64,000 nucleotides of DNA, taken from the NCBI GenBank assembly GCA_030220185.1, contig JASPKZ010007542.1, positions 768,501 to 832,500 on the forward strand. The letters run 5' to 3'. Of the stretch, positions 1 through 9,731 are shown in pieces; position 1 is the stretch's first letter; every line of letters begins with the position of its first letter. The translations under genes and the position numbers were made by a program. The stretch comes from Diploptera punctata (Eukaryota > Arthropoda > Insecta > Blattodea > Blaberidae). Under the pieces are notes generated by a model. That model did no database searches. It saw nothing but the letters and a program-made list of their open reading frames with translations, and had not been told where the DNA came from.

Positions 1-652
1 CAGAATTTCTGCACTAATTAATTGTCGACCGTAGCCCTGGAGTTGTACCGTTTCATTCATTTTTATTCAACCCAAATCATAAACATACAGAAGTTACACA
101 GAAACAAAGGCCTGTTATGCAATTAATCTCGGACTAGTACAGAGAAATGGCGTTGATGTAGCATGAATCACATTGAAAATAGCATGGTAATGTGTTAGTC
201 CTCAAATATTAGCTTCTATTCCGATCTTTGCTGATTAATAATCAAAACCAGAAAATAGCATTAACTGGGGCGATGGTTATCGTACCGAGGAGAAAATATG
301 TCATGGGAAGAACGAACATCAAGACACAGCCATAGCACTGTATTTGACTTTGAATAGAAAATAGCAAGTGTTGATATAACGATAGCTGCAGTAAATTTTT
401 ATATAACAGAATCTCGCAAACAACGATAGAAAAGTCATTCAAGCTGTGATTTTCTCGTATTTAGGGTAGTAACAGTTGCAATAAAAAAATAACTTATTCC
501 AATGGGAATAATGAAAGTAACTATCCACAGTTATATGAGAAAATATTTTACCCATCTCCACAATGTCATTATTTGTGACATATTGAAAGTTTTCTAGCAT
601 TTGCTATGAGACGAAACAGATTAAATAAAAAACTTAAAGTATGATTTATATA
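1..652. other. Flanking sequence, nothing recognised
   Basis: AT-rich sequence with no convincing reading frame, tRNA-like head or terminal repeat. It ends at the TA that borders the mariner-like element. Confidence 0.5.
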
Positions 653-1047
653 TACAGGATGTAGATGAATTATAGCGCATAAATTTAACTACGAATAGAA
701 GGGTATTATATAAGCATTTTGAGATAATGAACTAAAGGTCTACGAGGGAAAATGGGCGAGTTATAGGGAATCAAACTAAACGACATTTGAGACAGATAAA
801 TCAACAGGAGAGCATACTAGGAGAGAAAATTATACTAGAAATTATACTAGAATAACTTCATACCTTAGTATTAATTCTGAGATCCTGATTGCTAATAATT
901 CATTAACAACGTTTATGAAATATTGGGTTATCAAATTCCTTAAAATTTCGATCTGAGCAGATGACTGCACGCCATTGCACTGGTTACAGTACAATCGGTA
1001 CAATGTGAGCCTTAGCTCAGACTGAAACACGCATAATCTGTGTAGTT

Positions 1048-1120
1048 AACTTGTGGCTTAATGGTTAATGTGATGGATTTAAGATTCGAACACTGGCGGT
1101 TCAAATCATAGCAGGCGACT
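1048..1120 (+). repeat. tRNA-like patch, possible SINE head
   Basis: TGGCTTAATGG resembles an RNA polymerase III A box and GGTTCAAATC about 40 bases later a B box. A CT-rich run follows instead of a recognisable SINE body. Either a decayed tRNA-derived SINE or chance similarity. Confidence 0.35.
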
Positions 1121-1155
1121 TTTCTTTTCTCCTTCTTTCGTTCTTTCTTCACTGT

Positions 1156-1286
1156 GATATGTTGATACTGAAATTTGTTTAGTATGGGCATGCGCAAAAT
1201 TCCTATTCTATTGTACACTGCGTGTATACTTTGATATGTTGACACTGAAATTTGTTTAGTATGGGCATGCGCAAAATTCCTATTCT
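1156..1286. repeat. Spaced direct duplication, offset 77 bp
   Basis: A segment of about 54 bases starting GATATGTTGA and containing GGGCATGCGCAAAATTCC occurs at 1156 and again at 1233, with one clear substitution. It looks like a local tandem duplication inside the mariner-like element. Confidence 0.8.
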
Positions 1287-1377
1287 TCTATTGTTAATTT
1301 CATTAACATCTGATTAGAAGTCACTTCAGAAACAGTTCAGTTGCATACATGAAAGTATCATAGAACATCTTTACAGT

Positions 1378-1530
1378 TATGCTGAACTTGCCGATATGCA
1401 TGTGATTTATGGTGCAGCACAAGGTAATGATGTAAGATCTGCTGCCATGTATGCGGAGCGGTATCCGGATAGATGCCATCCTCAGCGAATAACATTCGAG
1501 TCTGTTGATAGGCGTTTGCGGGAGCATTAA
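1378..1530 (+). pseudogene. DUF4817-type helix-turn-helix relic of a mariner-like transposase
   Basis: The plus frame starting at 1378 reads YAELADMHVIYGAAQGN, then a stretch ending AERYPDRCHP, and stops at 1530 after about 50 codons. The pattern (Y-A-E/D-M, V-x-x-Y-G, A-x-R-Y/F-P-x-R) is that of the N-terminal helix-turn-helix domain DUF4817 that precedes a DDE domain in many arthropod transposases. Only this DNA-binding part is readable, and the downstream reading is broken. It lies between matching terminal repeats, so it is probably what remains of the element's own transposase. Confidence 0.65.
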
Positions 1531-2049
1531 CGTTGAAGGTAAACAGAGTAGACTCATGGTATCTTGAACAGGGTACGAGAATCCTTTCGTGGCCGATGTC
1601 GTCTATGTTGTGAGAATGGAAATCCCAATTTGAACAATTTCTTTAATGAGTTTGCAGGTGCTTTACTTTTTTTCTGGTTTACTCAAATGCATTGCTTTTA
1701 TTTCCCAATAACATTATGTATACCATGTGTACATACACTATACCTCTTCATGTTATTAATCACTGCACTATCATGTACCAAAGTACATAAGTACTGCACA
1801 GTACAATTACACATTTTATTTGCAAAATCTATTACACTCTACAGTATGCGTATTATTATTACAACCTTTCAAACAGTTGTCTGTACAATACGTACATAGA
1901 TAGTTTTGTAACTCGTGTACTGCGCCGACATTCCATTACCGTATTCTGTAAAATAATGAATAAACAATTAAACCAGAAGTAAATTTACTCACGTAACAAA
2001 TTTACAGTACATACTTATTAAAGGGAGAAAGAAAAAAAGTGTACACGTT

Positions 2050-2140
2050 CTGTAGGTAGTTTTGAACGTAATGCATAAATCTTACGTTTGCGTCGGTATT
2101 AGACTGTTATAACCACTGAGCTAAAGGCGCATGCTTGTTG
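2050..2140 (-). repeat. tRNA-like patch
   Basis: On the minus strand TTTAGCTCAGTGGTTATAA resembles a tRNA D-arm and A box; a weak B-box-like GTTCAAAAC follows. Probably the head of a decayed SINE inside the mariner-like element. Confidence 0.3.
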
Positions 2141-2684
2141 CAAGTTACAGTCTCTGTATCGTATTATTTCCATTTTAATTTGAAATAATCAGTGGCGTGC
2201 CAACCATTTAACAAATTGAATCATAACTTGGACATTTTTATTCGTAGACCATTAGTTCATTATCTCAAAATGCTTATATAATACCCCCTATTCGTAGTTA
2301 AATGTATGCGGTATAATTCGTTTACACCCTGTATATAAGGGGTATATGGCATTGTGGTGTCAATCATTTTTCTTCATTTTGAGACAAAGAATCAAGTTAG
2401 CCCCTAGAGCGAATATTTAAGTGTGTAATGGTGCCGACCTTGTGAAGGTCTTGACCCAATAATTAACGTGCTTATAGTGAAGTGTTTTTTAAATTTTGTT
2501 TGATGAGAAGGAGAGTATTCCTCTCTCTGCATTGTCTTAATGTGGCTTGTTTATAGAGTATTAAATTTTTGTATGAGTGTATATGAAAACTTACTTTTGC
2601 GACGAGGAATATTTAAACTCGAGTAGAAAGCATAAGTATCTCGGTCTTAAGATTCTTAATGTGTTCTGTAGTGTATTATGTAAA

Positions 2685-2975
2685 TTAGAGTGTAATGTGC
2701 ATAGGTGTTCTGTATTGTAGTGTAGTGTGAATTTGTGTATTTCCTATGTCGTGTATTAGTCTATTATTGTGTGTTAGAATTGTGTCTTTCTGTTTGCGTG
2801 CTAGGTGTTTAATGTGGTCTATTATGTAAGAGATTTCTGTGATATCGTGTAGTAGTGAGATCTGAGTTTGACGGTCTGCATGAAGTATAATTCTTAGGGC
2901 TTTGTTTTGAGTTATTTGTAAATTTTTAATGTATGAGGCTGCTGCATGTCCCCAGGCTGGACTGGCATATGTCAT
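2685..2975 (-). pseudogene. LINE A ORF2, C-terminal segment
   Basis: A 96-codon open segment beginning MTYASPAWGHAAASYIKN and continuing with NKALRIILHADRQT, the typical C-terminal part of Jockey-type ORF2 (YxSPxWG, then LQxxQNKALR). It joins directly to the segment ending LIRPLMT at 4920 once one copy of the 8-bp duplication around the hAT element is removed. The stop codon at 2685 is probably the natural end of the protein. Confidence 0.8.
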
Positions 2976-3332
2976 GAGTAGAGCGAGGATTTATATGAAG
3001 AAAATTTTACCAAAATATGAAATCAAAATAAGAAAATATGAAAAATATGAAAATTGTAACACGAAAATATTATGAAGCTATTATTTATTAACGTTATTAC
3101 ATATATTTTCATATACATACATTCGGTATAATATATAGGATCCAACAGCATGTAAATGAGACAAGTAGACCATATTTGTGGTTCAAAAATTATGATATTC
3201 ACTATATTTCTTATTTTAATTAGCTTTTCATTAATTCCATGCCCGTAGAAAGATCATGCTTACGATTTGAAACATTGTTAATAAATATATGTCTACTGGA
3301 ATATATATATAAAACACAATCCAACAATCCAT

Positions 3333-3780
3333 TAATTTATTAATTGATATTTAATTATGAATTTCAAAATCCAAGGAACAAAACATAGCAACCAAAACAA
3401 ACAAACAGACTTGCATGAAATATAGCACTAAAAATTTAGATTAGGTACAATTTGGCATGATTACTATTCTCATTGCATAAAGATATCAAACTCCAGTAAT
3501 TGTTTTTATTATTAATTGAACATTTCAAATATAATTTATCTTCCAGTAATTGTATATGTAGCAATAACCTTAAATTAGTTGTTGGTATTGATATACTATA
3601 TAAAAAAGAATTAATTATTTATTCAATTATATTTAATTATGAAATCCAAGAAACAATACATAACCAAAACAGAAAGCTTTCCATGAAATATAGGACTGAC
3701 AAAATTGAGACTATGTACAGTTTGGTATGGTAGCTATTTACATTGAATAAATATATTGAGCTTCAATATATGTAAAAGTG
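3333..3780. repeat. Diverged tandem duplication in hAT copy 1
   Basis: The segment beginning TTAATTATGA at 3351 recurs at 3633, offset 282. Both copies are followed by similar text (ATCCAAGGAAC / ATCCAAGAAAC, CATGAAATATAG, CAATTTGGCATG / CAGTTTGGTATG). In copy 2 of the family a corresponding single unit is seen at about 51330-51470. Confidence 0.65.
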
Positions 3781-4064
3781 ATCCCACTACAGGCCTCAGG
3801 AGCCCTTGGGGTAGTAGGAGGTTAAGGCTCCCACTTTTTCTTGACAATCGGTACTTGATGTCAGCCGGGTTGTCAGCCCTGCGTGACGGCCGCCTTTATC
3901 CCAGAACAAGCGTCTGGCACTCATTTCCGTTAGAGGCTGAGTCGACCCCAGGGCCATAGTGCCGCCAGAATGTTTTGGTCACTTTAAAAATCCAGACCCC
4001 ACCGGGACTTGAACCCTCGACCTTCCGACTTGTAGCGCAGTGCCTTAACCACTACGCTACGGCG
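3779..4064 (-). repeat. SINE-1 copy (tRNA-derived), full length
   Basis: The tRNA-like head is at the right end: read on the minus strand CGCCGTAGCGTAGTGGTTAA (A box) and GGTTCAAGTCC (B box). A body of about 200 bases follows, ending at GGGATCAC. Closely similar copies sit at 19107, 36786 and, more diverged, 54749. It is nested in hAT copy 1. Confidence 0.85.
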
Positions 4065-4243
4065 TATGTACATGTAACAATGACATTAAATTTAATTATA
4101 ATTGAGTTGTGGTTTTTTATTTTTGGTTTTTGCTGATACCTATAAAAATCGAGTTATAGGAACAATTTAATTTTGACACAAGAGATTGCAATTTATAAAT
4201 TGTAGGCTAAGAAAGAATATTATTTAGTTATTTTAAATATATT

Positions 4244-4438
4244 TCAAATATAAAATGAACATACCTCTTTACTACAGTAAGTGCAAAATACTATTTTACC
4301 ATCTGTGGTGTAGCATTTAAATGCTGAAATCCAATCACGAACTCCAGTTTTTGGCATCTTGTTTTTCACTAGTAGCAACAAGAAGTGTCTGTACACAAGC
4401 AAAGTGAAGAAATTGCCTAGGTAAGAGTGGGTGGTCAC
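4244..4438 (-). pseudogene. BED-type zinc finger exon of hAT transposase, relic
   Basis: A 64-codon frame; its part from KMPKTGVRDWISAFK to VFCTYCSKE resembles the start of hAT N-terminal BED/CGGBP-like fingers (aromatic-C-x-x-C). Directly after the codons for SKE comes GTATGT, a consensus splice donor, so the finger probably continues in a lost exon and the last residues of the frame are intronic. The histidine half of the finger is not visible. Its likely role was DNA binding at the terminal repeats. Confidence 0.5.
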
Positions 4439-4869
4439 TAATCTACTATTGTCCTTAAACTTATCAATCTGTCATCAGTTCATCATGTTCTCGTTCTAGC
4501 GAGCCAAGTTACGGATAAACCCCATCCATCTCTTGACTCATCTTGCTGTTATTGCCGGTTAACGGTATTTGTTTTGTTCAGAAAGGAATTCTGGAGAATT
4601 TCCACTTGTCTACGATTTACAATGTCAAAAACTTACAGAGGTACAGTCACTTCAAAAAATATTTTTAACAAATTCCTAGAAGTGTTATTGGACAAAATAT
4701 ATATATATATATATTTTTTTAATGTTGAAAATATGAAGCAATATGAAATATTTGCTAAAATATGAACTTTTTGTCAAAATATTATGAAATATGAATTTTT
4801 TTTGGTCCCATTCAATTCAATTCTACACTTCATAAAACGTGAAGATACTTTGTCGCAATGCTCTCCGAC

Positions 4870-5301
4870 TTAAAGTTTAAAACATGAAATTTCATAAGAT
4901 TCCGCGCTCTTAGTCATGAGTGGTCTGATAAGTGCTTTGTATAAATTTATTTTGTGTTTTAATGAAAGTGTGCGTGATGCAAGTATAGGAAATATGTGTG
5001 AAATTCTAGTTTGTGCTTTAGTTTTCAGTTGTTTAATGTGTTGTTTAAATGTTAGTTTTTTGTCAAGTGTTATTCCTAGGTATTTTACTGAGTCCTTGTA
5101 TTCAATGTTTGTATTGTTTACATGTAATGTAGGTGGATTTGGTCTTCTTCTTGTGAATGTGATGGCTTGTGTTTTCTCAGCGTTTAGTCTGATTCTCCAT
5201 TTGGAGAACCAGTTGCTGATCTTGTTGATGTGTGAACTGATTTTTTCTAGTAGTGTGATGTATGTCATTATGTGTACAGTAAATCGCTGTGTCGTCTGCA
5301 T
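4870..5301 (-). pseudogene. LINE A ORF2, RT thumb region
   Basis: It contains NWFSKWRIRLNAEKTQAITF, VKYLGITLDKKLTFKQHI and KINLYKALIRPLMT, the thumb and connector typical of Jockey-type reverse transcriptases. Genuine coding ends at 4920, where the hAT element entered; the last residues of the open frame, SAESYEISCFKL, come from transposon sequence. It overlaps the RT frame (5177-5881) in another frame, so a frameshift lies near 5180-5300. Confidence 0.8.
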
Positions 5302-5881
5302 ATTGTGCTATTTTAGTGTGTATTGAGGTTGGGAGGTCTGAAGTGTAAATGTTGTATAGTGTAGGTGCCAGTACAGATCCTTGGGGAACGCCTGCTTTTA
5401 TCGGATGCCAGTCTGATTTTTGTATGTTGAAGATAGTTCTGAAAGTACGCTTATTTAAAAAGGAGTGAATTAATTTAATGTAGCTGTCGGGAATTTTATA
5501 CTGGATTAGTTTGTGAATTAAACCTGTATGCCATACGGAATCAATAGCTTTTTCTATGTCAAAGAAGACTGCAGTTGTGTATTGTCTTTGTAGAAATCCT
5601 GTCGTTATGTCGTCCATGAGTCTAGTTAGCTGTAGTGTAGTTGAGTGTTCTGATCTAAAGGCAAATTGTGTCAAAGGTAGTATCTGAGTTATGTATGGTA
5701 GTAGTCTCTTAAGTATTAGTCTTTCTAGTATTTTGCCTATATGGTCAAGTAAGCTAATTGGTCTGTAGTTTTGAGGGAATAGAGGATTTTTTCCGGATTT
5801 GAGAATGGAAGTGATGTTGGCTTGTTTGAGAGGAGTTGGGAAATATTGTAATTTTAGTGCGGTATTTAGAATTTTTGTCAT
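5177..5881 (-). pseudogene. LINE A ORF2, reverse transcriptase core
   Basis: A 234-codon frame with the ordered RT blocks: KQANITSILKSGKNP, NYRPISLLDHIGKILERLIL, TTAVFFDIEKAIDSV, GVPQGSVLAPTLYNIY and the catalytic AQYADDTAIYC. All three catalytic aspartates appear kept. Coding continues upstream to about 6425 past a stop near 5910, so this is a broken copy. Confidence 0.85.
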
Positions 5882-6425
5882 GTGAACTAGTCCTTTCCTA
5901 GGGAGTTATTTTAAAGAGGTTGTAGTTACTCTGTCTTGTCCTGAGGCTTTATTATTGTCTAAAGAGTTGACGATTTTCTTTATTTCGTTAGTAGTAGCTA
6001 TTGGTATATGAAATGTCGTGGGTGCGTTTAAGTAAGTCCTTGTTAGTTTTCTAATTTTTGCTTGAAAGTGTTCATGGTGATTGTTATTTGTCCTTGATCT
6101 AAATTGATTTTCTAGAGTCTCTGCAAATGCGTTTGCTTTATCTAAATCGTCGTAAAGTAGTCCGTTTCTTCCATGTAAAGGTCTGTTTCTAGTCGTTTGC
6201 CTGTGTGTGAAATTTTTAATTATTTTCCAAGTTGTGTCCGTCTCAACTGCAGTCTTTAGTTCTTTATTGTGTTGTTCAAATTTATGGTTCTGAATATGTA
6301 GTTTTATTCTTTTTGAGATTAAGTTTAGCTGTCGTTTGTCTTCCTGTGTTCTTAGACGTTGCCATTGTCTTCTAATTTGTCTTTTCTGTTGAAGTAGTTC
6401 AGTTAGTCCTGGGATGTTTAATATT

Positions 6426-6952
6426 GACTATTTAACTCATGCCACAAATGCTAGTCAATGACCAATCACGTTTCAATGAATGTTGTTTTACAACCAATGA
6501 CAGTCGTGTTTCACCTCCCTCTTTATCGATTTCTCTTTATCAGCTCCTGATTTTGTGATAAAGAAAGCTCCTCCGTTTTAATATTCTGAACAGGTCAAAG
6601 CATTATTTTTCTCTAAAACAAATACATTGAATATAGCAAATAATGAAAAGATTCCTTGATTTTACTGAGTTGTTTACTAAAAAAATAAATGAATAACCCG
6701 TAATGTTGATTATCATATATAGTTTGATGTGTTTCATTGTTTCTCCACTTGGGTACATTCTTACAATATTGCGATCTTATTTGGCAATAAATAATATGAT
6801 CAAGCAGCAGTGAATGAACATAACCTCACATTTCTGATTTGTTTTCAAACATCGCCGTTTACATTAAATATATAACTATTTTAAAATAACTATAGTTAAA
6901 CTATAATTTGTGAGTAAACAGCTTAATTTTATTCCTTAAATAGTCTTAACAA
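6426..6952. other. Intergenic sequence, nothing recognised
   Basis: No reading frame, tRNA-like head or terminal repeat is apparent between the truncated 5' edge of LINE A and the hairpin. Confidence 0.45.
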
Positions 6953-7045
6953 ATGCCACTCTTGATTTCCAAATTCTCTAGATAAATTCACTCCCCACTT
7001 CGTGAGTCGTGCATTTATCGATAATTTGGAAATCTGTCGTGGCAT
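6953..7045. repeat. Imperfect 93-bp hairpin
   Basis: The arms pair in four ordered blocks from the outside in: ATGCCAC with GTGGCAT, GATTTCCAAATT with AATTTGGAAATC, GATAAAT with ATTTATC, ACTC with GAGT, leaving a short loop. It could be a small foldback transposon end or simply a hairpin-forming repeat. No host gene surrounds it. Confidence 0.75.
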
Positions 7046-7788
7046 TATTTATGATAATCATGGAGATATTTATTATCCTAAGTGATGGTATTTATTGTTG
7101 ATGTATCTGAAATATAGTACCGTGTGCAGTTTCTTCTTTTCAATTGTGTAGTTTATTATTTTTTTAAAAGAACTGTCACAACTAGGTCATATACCCCTTC
7201 ATACATGTTATAATTTTATATATAATTATATTACATTATTGTAGTGAGTTTCACTCGACCTTCGGCCGATAGTGCGATAAGCTACCTGCAAGCATTGAGT
7301 CATCTACTCTCGCTACCCACGCAGTGTCCACGCTAGTGGCCGCAAGTCAAATGAAATTCACTGGCGCATAAATTGACAAATCTTAAATATCTCAAGTAAA
7401 AGTCAAAGTAAAAAGCCCTCTGCGACCAGCTATTAAAATAGCAGGTGGTGAACATTTCTTCGGCCCATTGTGTGTGAGCCTCGGGTTCCAAGACAGCGTC
7501 CATTTGCCTCGGCTAGTTGATAGTAAGTGGTAAGTTTGATGGATGATAAGGATGAAGGCTGATGACCAGCAGCAGCGAGTCCCCGGCTCCGTTCCTTGTA
7601 TTTTAATTTGTATGTTATTAATGTTTTTCATTTTATTATGAAATGTTTCGCGATTGGGCCTGTAATTTGGTGGGCAGCTGTTTTCCGTCAAGTAGCTATG
7701 TGAGGCTAACTTCAGCGTGGATTCGGTTGGGAAGGTGGCCGGTCCTTCCGTTGTTATATTCGCGATATATGTGATTTATATGGTTCAT
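7046..7788. other. Unassigned sequence, possibly an older repeat
   Basis: The stretch 7385-7700 is more GC-rich than its surroundings and contains CCTCGGGTTCC, loosely B-box like, but no SINE body seen elsewhere in the window matches it. No coding signal is seen. Confidence 0.35.
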
Positions 7789-8140
7789 GTCCACCGCTGT
7801 GGTCTCGAGGTATCGTCCTGCCTTGTCACGCAGCGGGCCCGGGTTCGATCCCCGGTCGGGGCAGTTTTTCTGGGTGAGGTTTTTATCGGGGTTTTTCCTC
7901 ACCTGTAAGACACATGTCAGGAAAACTTTAAGGCCCAAACGGTTCCCGAAATCATATGGCCATCATCATCCTTATCATTATTCATTATCATCTTCATCAT
8001 CATCATCCTTCACCGGTGTGGAAAGCAACGGGAAGCTACCACACCTACATTTCCCTAGTAAAGCTGCAAGCATAGCATGGAAATGCTATGATTGCAGTGA
8101 ACGACCTGCCCTCGGGCAGAATTACTATGGATGGATGGAT
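7789..8140 (+). repeat. SINE-2 copy (tRNA-derived), full length
   Basis: It starts GTCCACCGCTGTGGTC with B box GGGTTCGATCC, has a conserved body (CTCACCTGTAAGACA, TTCACCGGTGTGGAAAGCAA, ATGCTATGATTGCAGTGA) and ends in ATGG repeats. Other copies are at 33634, 36137 (-) and 39160. Flanks resemble a target duplication (TATATGGTTCATG / TATGGTTTATATG), not exact. Confidence 0.88.
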
Positions 8141-8269
8141 ATGGTTTATATGAATATTTATCAATATTAAAGTTGATTTGTATTGCGGTTTAATATATTA
8201 CATATTATAAATATTGTTTTTTTTTTACTTTTATTGAAGTATCCTGTGAGTCAATCAGAGGGTTGGATT

Positions 8270-8500
8270 GGTGTCACCGCGGTTCGGATACTAGACTGGC
8301 GGGCGATGAGCCTATGTTAAGGGTTCCTTCATTCCCGGTGGAATTATGAGGACATTGAAATGTTTTGCCAAATGTTGGGACTTCGAAATTGTCCGCAGGT
8401 TATATGAGCGCTCGGTGGGCTTCTTTACCAAGTTGCTGTCGGCGGCAGCGAGCCTGCAGTGTGGGGTCCTTCATTCCTGGTGGATTGAGGGAACTTATGA
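8270..8500. repeat. Diverged repeated module
   Basis: The motif GGCGGGCGATGAGCCT followed by a TTCATTC-C-GGTGGA phrase (8300-8345) recurs with changes at 8450-8490 and at 9372-9420. It looks like pieces of one older repeat that was later split by the SINE-4/SINE-3 nest. Confidence 0.45.
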
Positions 8501-8530
8501 ATTTTTGACATTGTATTTTTGAATTTTTTG

Positions 8531-9281
8531 TCGGCCGCGGTGGACTAGTGGTTATGCTCCTTGCCTCCGGTCCCGAGGGTCGCGGGTTAAAACCCGGCCG
8601 GGGTCGAAGGATTTTTCCGATTGAGGGTCTTTCCACTTTTCAGCGGTTGCCCTTTTACCAGCCGGCTGCTGGCCCTTCACATCCACATGTGTCAATCACA
8701 GAGGTAGATGATCAACAGCCAGTGTAGGGGTGACATGTGGTTAGCATGTCGAGTCCCCCAGCCGTTATAGCTAGTTCCTCAACCTGGAGCCGCTACTTAT
8801 TGTAGCTACCCAATTGCCTCACGATGCTGGGTGGGCACCGGTCCCATACTGGCCGAAATACCATGAGAAAATTTCTTCCCCCATGGAGACTCGAACCAGC
8901 GCAAGTCCCGTAGCTCTGCGTCAAGGCTTCCTACCTTAACCGCTCGGCTACGGCGCGGGACCGAAGGATTTTTTAGGACGGAAAATCCAAGGAGCAAGTC
9001 CTCCGGGAGGGACTTTAAGCCGTGGGTCCCGAGTCTGAAGATTTTCAGGCTCGTAAAAATCCTTAAGCCTGAATGAAAAAGCCTCTAAGCAAAATTTACC
9101 GAATTTTCCCGTCCTAGTACTACCTTGGTTTCCTAGATGCCAGTATGAGGCGGAACGCTGACCACGGACCACTCAAAATGACATCTATACGAAAACAAGT
9201 GTAACTAAATTAGTATGGTTCAAATTCTTCCCTGTAGGGGGAGAGCGCCTAAATATCTGTAAAGGGAAAACATAGGCTTAC
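8531..9281 (+). repeat. SINE-4 copy (tRNA-derived), interrupted by SINE-3
   Basis: The head TCGGCCGCGGTGGACTAGTG with a B-box region GGGTTAAAACC, and a body ending AACATAGGCTTAC, match the uninterrupted copy at 17156-17551 almost throughout. Bases 8617-8961 are a SINE-3 insertion flanked by an exact 12-bp duplication. Confidence 0.85.
8617..8961 (-). repeat. SINE-3 copy nested in SINE-4
   Basis: The tRNA-like head at the right end reads, on the minus strand, GCGCCGTAGCCGAGCGGTTA. The 12-bp target duplication CGAAGGATTTTT is present at 8605-8616 and 8962-8973. The body includes the GGGTAGCTACAATAAGTAGC phrase shared with the copies at 9732 and 33115. Confidence 0.88.
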
Positions 9282-9718
9282 AATACAATAAAGTTTTTTA
9301 ATTTAGAAAATTTCCTTAGGTCTATGGGAATGCTGAATGCGCTTCACTGAGACTTCGGAGTTGAGATTCGCGGGCGATGAGCCTGTGCTTGATGGGTTCT
9401 TCATTCTCGGTAGAATGGAATGATATGTAATTTTTCCCCGGTCGTAATTTTTTGATTTAGTAATTTTTTATAGGACTGTTAATGTGGGCGATACCTCGGA
9501 TTTGACTACCTGCGCGCCTGTATTTTGAAGCCTAGATTTTCAGTAGAACTAGGACTTAGATTTTCTTTTCCTTATCGTAATTTTTTCCTTATATACGATG
9601 TTGTGGACCCTTTGAAGTTCGCGTTGAGAATTACCATATATTAGGCTGCAGCTGATGCTCCAATTAAGAAATGAAATCTCCAAATCCTCCACTCTCTTGA
9701 ATCGATATTGGAAATAGT
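9282..9718. other. Unassigned sequence with a repeated module
   Basis: It contains one copy of the module described at 8270-8500 (near 9372-9420). No coding signal is seen. Confidence 0.4.
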
Positions 9719-9731
9719 GAATTTACTGATG

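Larger units (their letters stand above)
655..2331 (+). mobile_element. Mariner-like element with long terminal inverted repeats
   Basis: The two ends are inverted copies over about 90 bases (655-745 and 2240-2331), with outermost sequence CAGGATGTAG and CAGGGTGTAA read inwards, and a TA flanks each side (653-654, 2332-2333). Shared stretches include AACTACGAATAG and GAGATAATGAACTAA. TA target sites and such ends fit the Tc1/mariner superfamily. Inside lies a helix-turn-helix relic (1378-1530) of the transposase type expected here. Other contents look foreign: a tRNA-like patch near 1050-1120, a pyrimidine-rich run and a 77-bp spaced duplication (1156-1286). No catalytic domain is recognisable, so the copy is non-autonomous. 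Confidence 0.72.
2979..4912 (-). mobile_element. hAT element, copy 1, inserted in LINE A
   Basis: The element is bordered by an exact 8-bp direct repeat, GTCATGAG (2971-2978 and 4913-4920), the duplication size of hAT elements. The ends are imperfect inverted repeats: TAGAGCGAGGATT on the left, TAAGAGCGCGGAAT read in from the right. The right end, read inward, matches the left end of copy 2 at 49947, so this copy lies in the opposite orientation. The 1934-bp body contains a BED-type finger relic (4244-4438), a 282-bp offset duplication (3333-3780) and a SINE (3779-4064). No catalytic DDE region is readable, so the copy is non-autonomous. Confidence 0.9.
2334..6425 (-). mobile_element. LINE A: Jockey-like non-LTR retrotransposon, 5' truncated and interrupted
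   Basis: Read on the minus strand, coding sequence enters near 6425 in the linker upstream of the reverse transcriptase, with no endonuclease upstream. It runs through the RT (5881-5177), the thumb region (5301-4920) and, after a 1.9-kb interruption, the C-terminal region (2975-2685). Motifs include NYRPISLLDHIGKILERLIL, VFFDIEKAID, GVPQGSVLAPTLY and YADD. No RNase H is visible, which fits Jockey-type elements. The frame has a stop near 5910. The left boundary is unclear, with 2334-2684 taken as 3' UTR only by position. Bases 2979-4912 belong to a hAT insertion. Confidence 0.8.

Noticed and set aside
3960..4064. tRNA gene on the minus strand
   Set aside because: The tRNA-like head belongs to a repeated SINE with several copies in the window. 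The same holds for the tRNA-like heads at 7789, 9732, 17156, 33634 and 36467.
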